Assembly: GCA_001598975.1 (NCBI GenBank)
Contig: BBXU01000670.1
Location: 1-42,096, forward strand
Origin: Parachlorella kessleri
Lineage: Eukaryota > Chlorophyta > Trebouxiophyceae > Chlorellales > Chlorellaceae
DNA length: 42,096 nt
Direction of reading: 5' to 3'
In this document: positions 33,001 to 42,096 of the stretch, piece by piece
How positions within the stretch are numbered: the stretch's first letter is position 1
Layout of the letters: each line of letters opens with the position of its first letter
Notes under the pieces: model-generated
Told to the model about the DNA's origin: nothing
What the model saw: the letters and a program-made list of their open reading frames with translations, nothing else
The model's database searches: none
Position numbers and translations under genes: made by a program

Positions 33001-36000
33001 ATATAACCCCACCTTTTTCACGGCTTCTAGCTCATGTTCAAGTCCCCTCACGCTATCTGGTCCAGGCATTGCCTGCTGCGCCTCGGCAGCTGCAGTGTCG
33101 CCTTGTGCCGCCCCTAGGCTCTGCGGCGCCGCAGCGGCCGCCTCTGCTGCTTCTAGCCGCGCCAGCAGCGCCTGCACTTGCTGGGCGTGCGCGGCGTGGT
33201 CGCGCTCTGCCCTGGTCAGCAGAGCCTGCGCCTGCGCCTCCGCCGCTGCCGCCCGCTGGCGTTCCCCATCGAGCTGGCGCTGCAGCTCCTGCTGCTGAGC
33301 CTGCTGAGCCTCTTGCGCGTCGGCTGTAGGGGCGGTCGAGTTCGCCACTGCTGCTTGCAGCATGACCAGCTCTCCCACCATGGCTGCCTTCTCTCGCTGC
33401 AGCTGTTGCCGGTCCCCGTCGACCTGCTCCACTAGCTTGCTCAGCCGTGCATTCTCCTGCCCCAACGAAACAAGCTTGCTCCTCGGTACCAGATCATTGT
33501 CACCATTGCACTATCTAGCACCAGGACATGCTGCGCCAATACCCGACCCAGGGTGACTACTTACACTTGGGAACAAGGCCTGCATGGCCACCTCACACTC
33601 AACCGCCAGCTGGAACCCTGCCTTCGCCCCGTGTAGCCAACACAGCAGGGATCCTGTTTCACAAACCTTGACAATCAACATACACACAGGCCAGCGCTGC
33701 CCTCACCCTGCGCAGCTCCTCGGTGAGCTGGTCCGCCTTGGCAGCCGCTGCCTCCTGCGCCTCCAGCCGCGCTGTCAGCGCTGCCAGCTGTGCCGGCAAT
33801 GCTGCATGCGCAGCGGGCTCCTCCCAACCCAGCACCTCCCCACCTGCTACCGCCGCTGCGGGAGCTGCTGGGGCCGCAGCTGCCGTGATGCCTTGCGCAG
33901 CTGGCCCTAGCGCAGGCTCGCTGGCGCCATGCAGCTGCGCTTGGCGCTGCTGAGGTCGCTGTTGGTCAGGGTCTGGCTTGCCGCTGTCTTTGCTTTGCAT
34001 CACCTCCTGCTCCTCCCCGTCCAAAGGGACACCTTCCTCCAGTACAGGCGAAGCCGCGTCTGCCAGCTCATCACCCAAGAGCATTGGTCCCACCTGCTCC
34101 CACCCGCTGTCGCTGCCGCCGGCCTCAGCGGCCTCAGCAGGGCCTGCTGTGCTGTGCTGTCCCCAAGGCAGCTGCTGGGCAGGGTGCACAGCCGCCGCGC
34201 CTTCTTGGCTGCCGGGCTGGGCAGCAGCTATTTTTAAACCACTCGGCTGTTTTACTCCAGCAGCTGCAGGTGTTTCAAAAGCCTCCCCGGCCAAGCGCTC
34301 CGAGGGCACCGCCCCCGCCCCCAGGGGGGGCCCGGCGGCCTCCTCCTCCCACATGCCTCCTGCGGCTGGCATGGTCTGCCCTGCCAGCCAGGCCATTGCA
34401 TCATCACCAGCTTCAGGCAGGGGCTCCCCTTGTATGGTGCTGCCTGCAGCAATGCTCCCTTCCTGGCCCAACTGCTCCCAGAAGTCAACATCGCTGGCTG
34501 GCTGCTCCGGCTGGCCCAGACCTACACTAAACTCTGAGTACTGCTGGTGCTGCTGCTGCTCCCCTTGCAGTGCATGATGTACTTGCTGGTCCTGCACGTG
34601 TCCCTGTGTCTCCTGTTGTTGTGGGTCCCACGTGGCTGAGTAGGCCCCCAGCTGCTGCTCTTGAAACTCCTGCTGCTGTTCCTCCTGCTGCCCCTGCCCC
34701 AAGGGTGCGCCACACCCCACCAGCTGCTGCGCATCGTCAGGCTGCTGCTGCCACGCTGCTTCAGCGGCACCCCAGCCAGCAGCAGCACCGCCAGCAGGTG
34801 CCTGCAACTGCTCCCAGGCAAAGTCCTCAGCCTCCCACCCAGCCACACCCGTGCCTTGCGCCTCTGGTGCCTGCTGCTGCGGCTGCTCCCAGGCAGGGGC
34901 AGTTTCTGCTGCTGCCCAGCCCGCTGCCTCACCAAGGCTGCTGTTATCCTCCTGCACCTGCTGCTCCCAGGCGGCAGGGGCCCCAGCAGCCCACCCCAGA
35001 CTGGTGCTGCCTTGCTGCCCAGGCGGCTGCGGCTCCTCTTGCTGGTATGGCGCGGTGGATATAGCTATGTCTTCATCCCAGGGCCAAGTTTGTGCTGTCG
35101 GCTGTAGAGCGCTATCCCCTGAGGCATGGCTTTCCTGCGCAGTCTCCCAGTATGCACCAGGGCCTTGGTGCTGCCATGCTGCCGCACCCTCCGCCCACAC
35201 GGTGGGGCCGGCCTGAGAATCGCCACCCTCCCATGCATACGCCTTTGGGGCCTCCATAGCCACCACGGCAGCTCCATTGACATGAGGCGCATGCTGCCCC
35301 TCGGTCGCATTTGCCTCTGCCTGTGGACCTGACACCCAGCCTGCTTGACTCTCTGCAGCTGCTACTGTATGGACCTGATCACTATTGCTGAACCCCTCCA
35401 CAGCCCTTAGACCCCCAGGAGGCCCTGCCTCCTGTGGCAAGTACCCATCGTGGTGCTGGGTAGGTGCAGGATGCCCTGGTGGCTCAGCACCCTCAGCAGC
35501 GGCCATGCCTTCTGCCCCTACCACTGCGGCGGCAGCCTCCCCCGCACCGGACTCTTCTTCCCCTAATAATGCTGCACCTGTAGCTGGCAGTGTGGATTGG
35601 TCTATCACATCCATACCCATGGACCCTGGTAGGGGACCAAGCCCTGCTGCGTGTAGCGTGTCAGGCTGGGCTTGGTGCTGTTGCTGCTGCTGAGTCGGCT
35701 GGGCCGGCTGCTCAAGTGGTGGCTGTGCCAGCTGCTGGGCAGCTGACTTGCTGCTGGGAGGCGCCGCCTCTGATGAAGGCAGCTGAGGCACCGGCTTGGA
35801 CACGGCCGGCTGCTCGCTGGCAGAGGCTGGCCGACCTGTGGCTGCTGCCTTCTTGGCTGCGGCCGCTGCCTTCTTGCGCTTGAACTCCTCGAGCTGCAGG
35901 CAAGCCAGCTTTGCAGGAGATCTTGTACCGAAAGGCCACCCAGCCAACCCTTGTAGCCGTCACAGGAGGGGGCAAGGCAGCCTTCACCTGCCCCAAGCCG

Positions 36001-36709
36001 GCATAGCAAGTTGGTGGCGCAGTGCTCGCAAGCAAGATTGTTGAGGCGACACCAAGGTTCATCAACTCTCCTCTGCTTCTGCACCATGGAACGGAGCTGG
36101 CTCGCTCACCTTGCGTTTGCCGGCCTCCAGAGTTGATTTCTTGCTGCTTGCGCCTGTGGGACCGACAGCTGCTGGGGTCTTGCCATTTGTGGCGCCAGCC
36201 GGAGCTACCGGTACAACAGCGTCAGTGCCCGCGCTGCGTGGCAGCTCAAGTTTGACTTGCGCAGCACCTGTACCCAGGGACGCTTCTGGGGCGGGCCCGC
36301 CGCCCGGCGCTGCCTGCACCTCTGGCATTGCCGTTATGCTGCTGCCAAGCTTTGTCCCTGCAGCCGCCCGCACAGGAGCGGCAGGAGCTGCTAGTATTCC
36401 GGCGGAGGCCGCTCGTTCCGGTGAGGCCAGATGGCCCGCTGGCTCAGCCTCCTGCTGCCCAAGGGTGTCGTCAGTGCTGGCGTGCCACCCGTCCAATGCT
36501 TGCACATCGGCATCACCCACACCAAAGAAGTCGTCAGCATCGTCAGAGCCTCCAAAGGGGATAGCTCCGCCAGCCACGACGCTGAACCCACTTGGGGCAG
36601 TCTGAAGCAACAACTCAAGTTCCCGTGTCTATAGGTTGCAGGTAGGTGGGGCACTGTGTCATCAGGGCGTCCTTCAAGGATCTCGACAAGGCTACTTCCT
36701 TACCGTCAT
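27043..36709 (-). CDS. Large coiled-coil protein with BLISTER-like LEAGKRKLEEFKRKK motif, about 1881 aa
   Basis: Fourteen phase-consistent exons, minus strand: 36709-36704, 36601-36110, 35893-33707, 33456-33013, 32660-32349, 31819-31346, 31199-30999, 30781-30564, 30071-29984, 29669-29584, 29187-29093, 28871-28739, 28400-28073, 27624-27043. Exon 1 encodes only Met-Thr. Residues 3-166 are disordered and acidic (SDDADDFFGVGD). The sequence LEAGKRK-LEEFKRKK at 160-174 spans an intron and matches the basic motif near the N-terminus of plant BLISTER; related motifs occur in golgins and AKAP9. Exon 3 (729 codons) is a disordered Ala/Gln/Gly/Trp-rich region. Residues 896-1690 are mostly coiled coil (Ala/Gln/Leu/Glu heptads). 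The end is poly-Gln then PKKKGGYSFWQW. A scaffold or tethering role is inferred. Orthology to BLISTER is likely but unproven. A donor-like GTAAGC overlaps the stop codon, so a further exon is possible. Confidence 0.8.
27909..28105 (-). repeat. Partial duplication of an exon-intron boundary
   Basis: 27909-27986 resembles 28038-28105. Both hold CTGRCCAGCC, then GCCTCACCTCCTCTGCCAG, then a CAGCAGCTGC core. The second copy is the 3' end of coding exon 28400-28073 with its donor. The first, in the following intron, keeps the donor and about 12 codons but runs into an in-frame stop upstream. Confidence 0.7.
30256..30280. repeat. AAAT tetranucleotide microsatellite
   Basis: About six AAAT-type units, one with a C substitution, lie in the intron 30563-30072 of the coiled-coil gene. 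Confidence 0.75.
32554..33405 (-). repeat. 56-nt identical direct repeat within two coiled-coil exons
   Basis: 32554-32609 and 33350-33405 are identical on the plus strand (they begin GCTGCTTGCAGCATGACCAG). They encode QLQREKAAMVGELVMLQAA in two successive exons of the coiled-coil gene. Similarity extends into the exon starts (ENARLSKLVEQVDGDRQ against ECVRLGKVVDKVDADRQ). Confidence 0.92.
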
Positions 36710-37206
36710 GTTTAGACCAGCAGCAATGCCATGAGGCAAGACTGATCACGGCTGCGTCACCTGTAATACAGGGCGGAGGAGGTGGCAAGTACCTGGTAAG
36801 TCTCAATGATAGTACACGCAAGTGCTATATCAAATTTATGAGCTTGCCCCCTCCCGCCAGCAGCATTGGATCCATAGAAGTTATTAGTAAGGGTGGCTGG
36901 TCGCAACCAGAGTCGAAGGTGAAATGTATTGTACTTGACGGAGAAAAGAAATTACTAATGCTAATGTGTTTGCCAGGGAGGGGGCCAGCATTGCTGAGGA
37001 CCGTGGCTGGCGCCTGAGGATGACAGGTGATGCCTCCAGGTTAACAAATTGCCTAAGTGCACCACCACTGCTTCGCCTTCAGCAACTCTGCGTTCACGAC
37101 TGTATTCCCTAAGAGCGAGACAACCCACCAATCCCCACAACGGCAGGAGAAAAGGACAAAGCAGAGCTGGCAAGTGCAGCAACTGGCACCCTGCTCTCGC
37201 CAAACA
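36710..37206. other. Short intergenic region upstream of the coiled-coil gene
   Basis: It holds the 5' UTR and promoter of the coiled-coil gene and the 3' end of the DUF393 gene. A plus-strand open frame across 36646-37017 has no similarity I recognise and no splice partner. Coding exons of the DUF393 gene might extend into the right part. Confidence 0.4.
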
Positions 37207-38457
37207 TCAGCTGCCATGAAAAAGTTCAGACCAGCTTTGCCTGGATGAGGAAAGTACAAAGCCGCCTGCAGGGCGCAAGCTGACGAACGACATGCCGCAC
37301 TGGAACACACCAAGCCAACACATTTGCAACTCCCCAAGACTAGTCTGACAGGAAACGCCCAGCAAATCTGTCATCGCTGAGCCGGCAAGACGAAGTGTAC
37401 CCGAAAAGGTTGTACCTGTTGTTGGCAACCTGCAGGCATCATCGCGCTGGGTCAGTAGGCTCTCGCTGGCTTGCAATACTGGGCGCTTACTGCCGTCGTG
37501 AGGCAAAAGCAAGGCAGCATTTAACCGCAAATATTCCTGCGACTGCAAGGGAAAAGACAAGAAGCCGTCCATGAACATATAATGTGCATAAACAACGAGC
37601 ATGCAAACAGTTGCCGGGCTTGTCAGGGCCATCTTGCCTGCTCATACATAACATCAGCAGCCGGCTTGGGCACCAGGAAGGCCAGGCCCGCCAGCAGGGC
37701 AAATGGCATGTTCAGCCGCTGCCCTATGCGGAGGATCGCTTCTGACTTGATGTAGGTCTTGTCATTTTCAACCTGCACACTCCCACACGTGCCCAAAATT
37801 TCACAAATCTAGGGCTATTGAAAACAACTTGAGGCAAGGCCGGTTGCCATAAAACCTTAATTAAGCGCCTGCTCGGAGAATGGACAACATGCTCAAGGGT
37901 GCGCAATAGCAGGCATAACCACACCACTGCTCTACCCCTACCAGCACGATTGAGGAAAGGTCGTCTGGGCTGCGGCCCGCTCGGCGCAGGAGCTCCCGGC
38001 CTGGTTTACTCTGCAAGGCGGCCAGCCGGAAGACTGCCTGCTTGTCCCAGTCCAAGATGAAGTTCACTCCGCCGTTGCACAGGTTGCACACACCATCAAA
38101 GAGGATCACTGGACGGGAGTCGTCTCGAAAATACTGGGCGCCAGGCGCTGCCACTGGACTTGCAGTGCTACCCCTTGGTGGGGGCCCAGGGGCTAGCTGC
38201 GCCTTGGGCCCTTGGGCAGCAGCCTACAGGGCAGTTGTCTGCGTTAGCAACAGCCACTTTGAGGGAGCTCGTTGCAAGGCGTGCACTCTCTCACAGCCAC
38301 AAGCCACCTGCATCGTCCGTGAGGCCGCCCGTCTAGACCATGTGCGCCATGACACCACGGAAGGGTGACATGCAAGTCGCTGGCGTGACCGGAGCAGTTT
38401 GTCTTGCAGCTCAGGGGTAGCTACCGCGCGAGGTGCGCTGTGTAGCAAGGCTTGCAT
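37207..38457 (-). CDS. DUF393/DCC-family thiol-disulfide oxidoreductase-like protein, probably organelle-targeted
   Basis: Exons, minus strand: 38457-38356, 38223-37942, 37772-37638, then 37542 to a stop at 37207 (3' part uncertain). The first three are phase 0 throughout. Residues 1-34 (MQALLHSAPRAVATPELQ...) have the Arg/Ala/Ser character of a chloroplast or mitochondrial transit peptide. The DCC domain starts VILFDGVCNLCNGGVNFIL with CxxC at C80-C83, then FRLAALQSKPGRELLRRAG, SSIVL, and a second exon SEAILRIGQRL...LVPKPAADVMY. The intron after VMYEQ uses a GC donor (CAG/GCAAGA). In most relatives the domain ends in an RYxxFG...CRLP motif. Here the next exon reads TQRDDACRLP but the RYxxFG part is not evident, so the last exon may be mis-joined. 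Function in the family is only predicted. Confidence 0.78.
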
Positions 38458-39287
38458 TGTGGCCCTAACCAAAAACGTCGCGATGTGTGTATCTCTTGAC
38501 GCAGCTATGTGGGCGTTCTTGATTACTGCACTGCGCGCCCATGGCCTCCATGCTGCGCAGCTGTCCAAGGCTCATGATGACAGGGGTGACTGGGACAGGC
38601 CCCCATATTACTCGCCACATATAGGCTACTGGCATTTTAGATCCTGACCTTGTGGCCAGAGTACATGAGAGCTGTTTCTAGTGACAAGCCGCAAGCAGCC
38701 ATGGAGACTTGAGTTGGAAGAACTGGTTGTCGCACCTACTCAAGAGCACCCGCACCATTCACCCCTAGCCATTGACACCTTACTAGACATTTATGAGGAG
38801 TCATTTATGATGAGTCAATATTGCATGCGAATTTGCTCTCACGCAAGATTAGCCTGCAGATGACATCAAGCTTGCCACGTGCATCCCTTTCACCTCACCA
38901 GTACTGCTGATGGGACACCTATCTCAAACCATCATCCAAAGCACTATCTATGCAGCAGTCATCGAGAAGCCACATAAACAACTGCGGGAAACCCCGACAG
39001 AAAGGTATCATAGAGCAACCCCGCTGATTGCAAGTGAGGGAGCAACTGACAATACAACAAAAAGTTAAGCATCAAGTACAGGCTGGCTCTGAATAGTGCA
39101 CGAGCCTAACCAGCAGAGCGGAAGATGCCGCATATGAACGAATATAACATGAGGAACTTGATGATAGTAAAAATCCTAATCGGTCATTGACACCTACAAA
39201 GGTGATAGTTACAAAGCGACGTGCCGTTAAGTTCTATGAAAAGTTCTATCCTGCAGCAAGACGGGATTCGAGTAGATGCTTGGCATC
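38458..39287. other. Intergenic region between the DUF393 gene and the right-edge gene
   Basis: No open frame is supported on either strand. TTACA (minus-strand TGTAA) at 39209-39213 lies about 75 bases past the stop of the right-edge gene and is its likely polyadenylation motif. The left part should contain the DUF393 promoter. Confidence 0.5.
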
Positions 39288-42000
39288 TCAAATAGCACAC
39301 TTTTGCCCGAGCTCTGGTGCTAGCCAGTCACCCCAGGAGTTCTGGTGTTGCGGCTGGCTTTGCTGCTGTCCCATCTGCCGCTGGCCCTGGGTCTGCGGCT
39401 GCAACTTCGGCAATAATGCCTCGCTGCATGTCGTTGTTGCCATATTCCCAGTAAGCTCAACTGCTGCTGCTGCACCTGTAAAGTCAGCCCAAGATGGCTC
39501 CTCCGCTACTGGCACAGCAGCAGCAACAGGGTCAGCACTCGGTAGGCTGGCAGTGCCACTTGCCAGTGCGCTTGCAGCAGGCGACGTTGCCGCGTGTCCT
39601 GCAGCACGCTCTTGAGACGAGGTTCGCCTCCTAACTGCTAGGTCCTCTGCTACATGTGACACTGTGTTAACTAGCAGGCCCCCAAAGGCATCATCCTTGA
39701 CAGCCATCTTACTGCTCAGAGAACCGCCAGCTGCATCCTGGACTCTGCTGCCTGCACCTGGCTGGGCGCCCTGCGTGCCGCGAAGTGGCACGCCTCCCAG
39801 CCCGAGCCCCGACCAGTCTGCAGCCCCCAGCGAGGCCCCCGAGCGCTGCAGTGCTGTACTTGGACCGCCACTACTGCCTCCTGCCAACAGTGGCTGTTGG
39901 TCGCTGCGGCTACCACCGGCTGTGCCTGTGCCTTTGCTCTGGCCCATGGTGGCAGCAGCAAAAGCGGCCCACTCGCTGCTGTCGCCGGCAGACCCCGATC
40001 CTGTTGTGCTGGAACGGGAGGGGCCCAGCCCTGCCCCAGGTGCCCCAGCCTGCAGCGCCCCTAAGATAGCTGAGGTCAGGCTGTCACTCGAGGCTTGTGG
40101 CAGCGCCATGTGCGACAGCCGGTGGTGCCCTTCTGTTGCCCTCATGCCACTGCTGTTTGAGCTGTGAAAGGGAATGCGTGGTGAAGCGCCGGCGGATGAA
40201 GAAGCGGAGGCATCGAGTGGGGTGTTGGATGGCCGACGAGACCCAGGCTGGCCGACGGGGCTTCCAAATGCGCCGCTGCCCCCGCTGAAGTCCAGTGCCC
40301 ATGAGTGAGGCTGTGCCGTGCCTGCTGGCTGTGCCTCTAGGATCCCCGGCAGCAAGGACGCCTGCAAAAGGGGCTCGCTACCAGCTGCTGGTGCAGTAGT
40401 AGGATAGGGACTGCCGCTCAGCAAGTCAGCAAGGGCGGGCTGGCCTGAAGCTGCAATGCCAGGCACAGCCCCTGCCGGCTGCTGCTGCTGCTGCTGCCGA
40501 GCTGGTGAAGACACAGGCAATTGTGCCGCTTGCCCTGGAGGTCCCCCGGCCCTCACATCCATTGTCAGGAGGTTAGGCGAGCTTTTGCTGCTACTGCCGC
40601 GCAGCAGCGGCCCCTGTGACGACAGCTGCTGCTGGCTGGCCCGCGGAGAGGGCGCCGCTGACTGGCTGGAGCTGAGCCGGAACAGGTTGGAGAACGTCCT
40701 GCAGTTTCCAGGCAGGGCACCAAGGCGAGCAAGTGTCAGTTCGGCCTTAGAGGGCATGCCATCGCACAAGGCAAGCAGCCCTCTAACCATGGGCGGCTGG
40801 GCGACAAGCACGTAATGGGAAGCCAGGTCAAGGCAAGCCGCAATAACACTCACTTGCTGCGCGTCGCGGAAGGCTCCCCAGGACCGGGGCTGGAGTTGCC
40901 TGACCTGGTCCCAAAGGCGCTCCCAGGACAAGAAGCTTCTGCATGAGCAGGATAAGGAGCTGATGAGCAATAGTGGCGCAGGCATGTCTCCCTGGCTGGC
41001 CCCAGATCATTTTATGGGGGGGCTGGGGCACACAGGGTCAACAGCCAAAGCCCAGAACCTGCAGCTTCCTTTGGTGACAGGGGGGACCAATGAATCCGTT
41101 CTATCTGGCCATCTGTGCTAGGCATACCACAACACTAAAATACACAAGCAAGGCTCACCTGAAGCAGCATCGTCCTCCGCAATACCCTCAAAGAAAAGGT
41201 CAGGGTTCACATCCTCCAGGCTCACATGTGGCACTTTGTGGTGACTCCCTAGCACCACCTGCGAGGGCGACAGCCTGCGCAAAGCCAACAGCGACCACAC
41301 ATGCCCTTGCTCCCCGCCACTGTCTCAGCAGGTGCTGCTGGAAATTGCATGCTCAGCTGGAGACACAATCACAGAACAAAATGTCATTGCAGTATGAAAG
41401 ATGGGTGATGCCTTCACCGACCTCTCCTGATGCACCCCAGGAAGCACTCGCTGTCTGTGCGCCCCACTCCAAGCGAGCGAGCGAGCCTGCGTACCGCACC
41501 TGGTGAAGCTAGGGACCCGCGGCGCTTGCGACAAGCTGGGCACTCGCGAATGCCCCGGCGTCCCGCTGCGGGCCACCGGCGACGGTGGGGTCAAGCCGGC
41601 TACTGGACTGACGCGCTGCAGGCTGAAGCTGCTAAAGCTGTTGTTGGTCTGGCGCCTGCAGTGGCACATGCGGTGCACACCTTGTGAGCTATATGCGCTT
41701 GATAGCACATGCAGCCTAGACTACCGTTTACATATTCCATCTGGCCTCAAGGTGCTCCATGCTGCAGAGTATTGAAGCAAGGGGCCAGACTTTGCCAAGA
41801 TCCTACCTGGGCATGGCTACATAGCTCTCCTCCTGCGTGCTCCCAAGGTGCTTGAGCCCTTTCACCAGGCCTTCGCTGGATTGCTGCAAGCGTGCAAGCG
41901 CAGGTTTGTTCAGCGGGGAGCGGAGCGCCGAACATCTAGCGCAAGCCAGGAAGGCTCGTGTGAACGCAGGCATCGCACGCAACTGAGCAATCCCTTGCAT
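39288..42000 (-). CDS. Unrecognised Ser/Gly/Gln-rich protein, about 668 aa, possibly 5' incomplete
   Basis: Five phase-consistent exons, minus strand: 42000-41807, 41655-41500, 41319-41159, 40938-40854, 40698-39288. The ATG at 42000 opens a basic, acid-poor stretch (MQGIAQLRAMPAFTRAFLA...), so it could be a true start with a presequence. However, a good CTTGCAG acceptor near 41885 could instead begin an internal exon of a gene running off the edge. Exons 1-3 hold the ordered part: LVKGLKHLGSTQEESYVAMP, HVWSLLALRRLSPSQVVLG and VPHVSLEDVNPDLFFEGIAE. The last exon (470 codons) is disordered, with a Gln run, and carries Trp motifs near the end (EEPSWADFTG, NSWGDWLAPELGQ) reminiscent of short adaptor-binding peptides. 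No family is recognised. Confidence 0.62.
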
Positions 42001-42060
42001 TATAATGAATTTTACGAGCTGCCCTTCAAGCCCCCTCGCAGTATCATGATATCATACGCG

Positions 42061-42089
42061 CCCCCCCCCCCCCACACACACACACCACC
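42061..42089. repeat. Poly-C run followed by AC microsatellite
   Basis: Thirteen C residues (42061-42073) are followed by about six AC units near the right edge, 60-90 bases upstream of the ATG at 42000 on the minus strand. Confidence 0.8.
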
Positions 42090-42096
42090 ACTCCCA

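Noticed and set aside
36646..37017. Plus-strand frame of 123 codons upstream of the coiled-coil gene
   Set aside because: No recognisable domain, poor codon bias, no splice or UTR signals, and it overlaps the first exon of the minus-strand gene.
40699..40985. Upstream extension of the long minus-strand open frame ending at 39288
   Set aside because: It is open by chance. A CTGCAG acceptor at 40701-40699 and a phase-matched exon at 40938-40854 in another frame explain the gene better.
200..42096. CRISPR arrays, operons, riboswitches or prophage-type systems
   Set aside because: Spliced genes and eukaryotic families throughout. The repeats seen are intronic or coding tandem repeats without CRISPR-like spacing.

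Overview
The window looks like nuclear DNA of a unicellular green alga. Genes are broken into many short exons with mostly GT-AG introns, the DNA is GC-rich, and coding regions carry Ala/Gln-rich low-complexity stretches. There are no operons or Shine-Dalgarno sites. Recognisable eukaryotic genes (spliceosomal SmD3, CK2 beta, a Hsp90-type TPR protein, a BLISTER-like coiled-coil protein) and TGTAA-type motifs downstream of several stops fit Chlorophyta. The species cannot be named from the sequence. Exon borders below were read by hand from splice signals and checked for phase continuity.

Layout, left to right: the 3' end of an unrecognised gene (+, to 776); a 330-residue TPR co-chaperone-like gene (-, 4758 to 1792); a long Ala/Lys-rich LEA-like gene (-, about 10.8 kb to 5808); a protein-gene desert containing one tRNA-Arg(CCU) (+, 13002-13074); a 19-exon gene for an unrecognised protein of about 1140 residues (+, 13579-21717); CK2 regulatory subunit beta with a poly-Gln tail (-, 24491 to 22034); SmD3, divergent from it (+, 24995-25936); a coiled-coil protein of about 1881 residues with a BLISTER-like motif (-, 36709 to 27043); an organelle-type DUF393/DCC protein (-, 38457 to about 37207); and an unrecognised Ser/Gly/Gln-rich protein (-, 42000 to 39288, possibly continuing off the right edge).

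There is no clear functional cluster. The genes are ordinary neighbours in convergent and divergent pairs. CK2 beta and SmD3 share a 503-bp divergent intergenic region and could be co-expressed. The least explained items are the 1140-residue protein, the right-edge protein, the exon architecture of the LEA-like gene with a 25-bp perfect palindrome next to one donor site, several internal duplications, and three introns that need GC-AG splicing.
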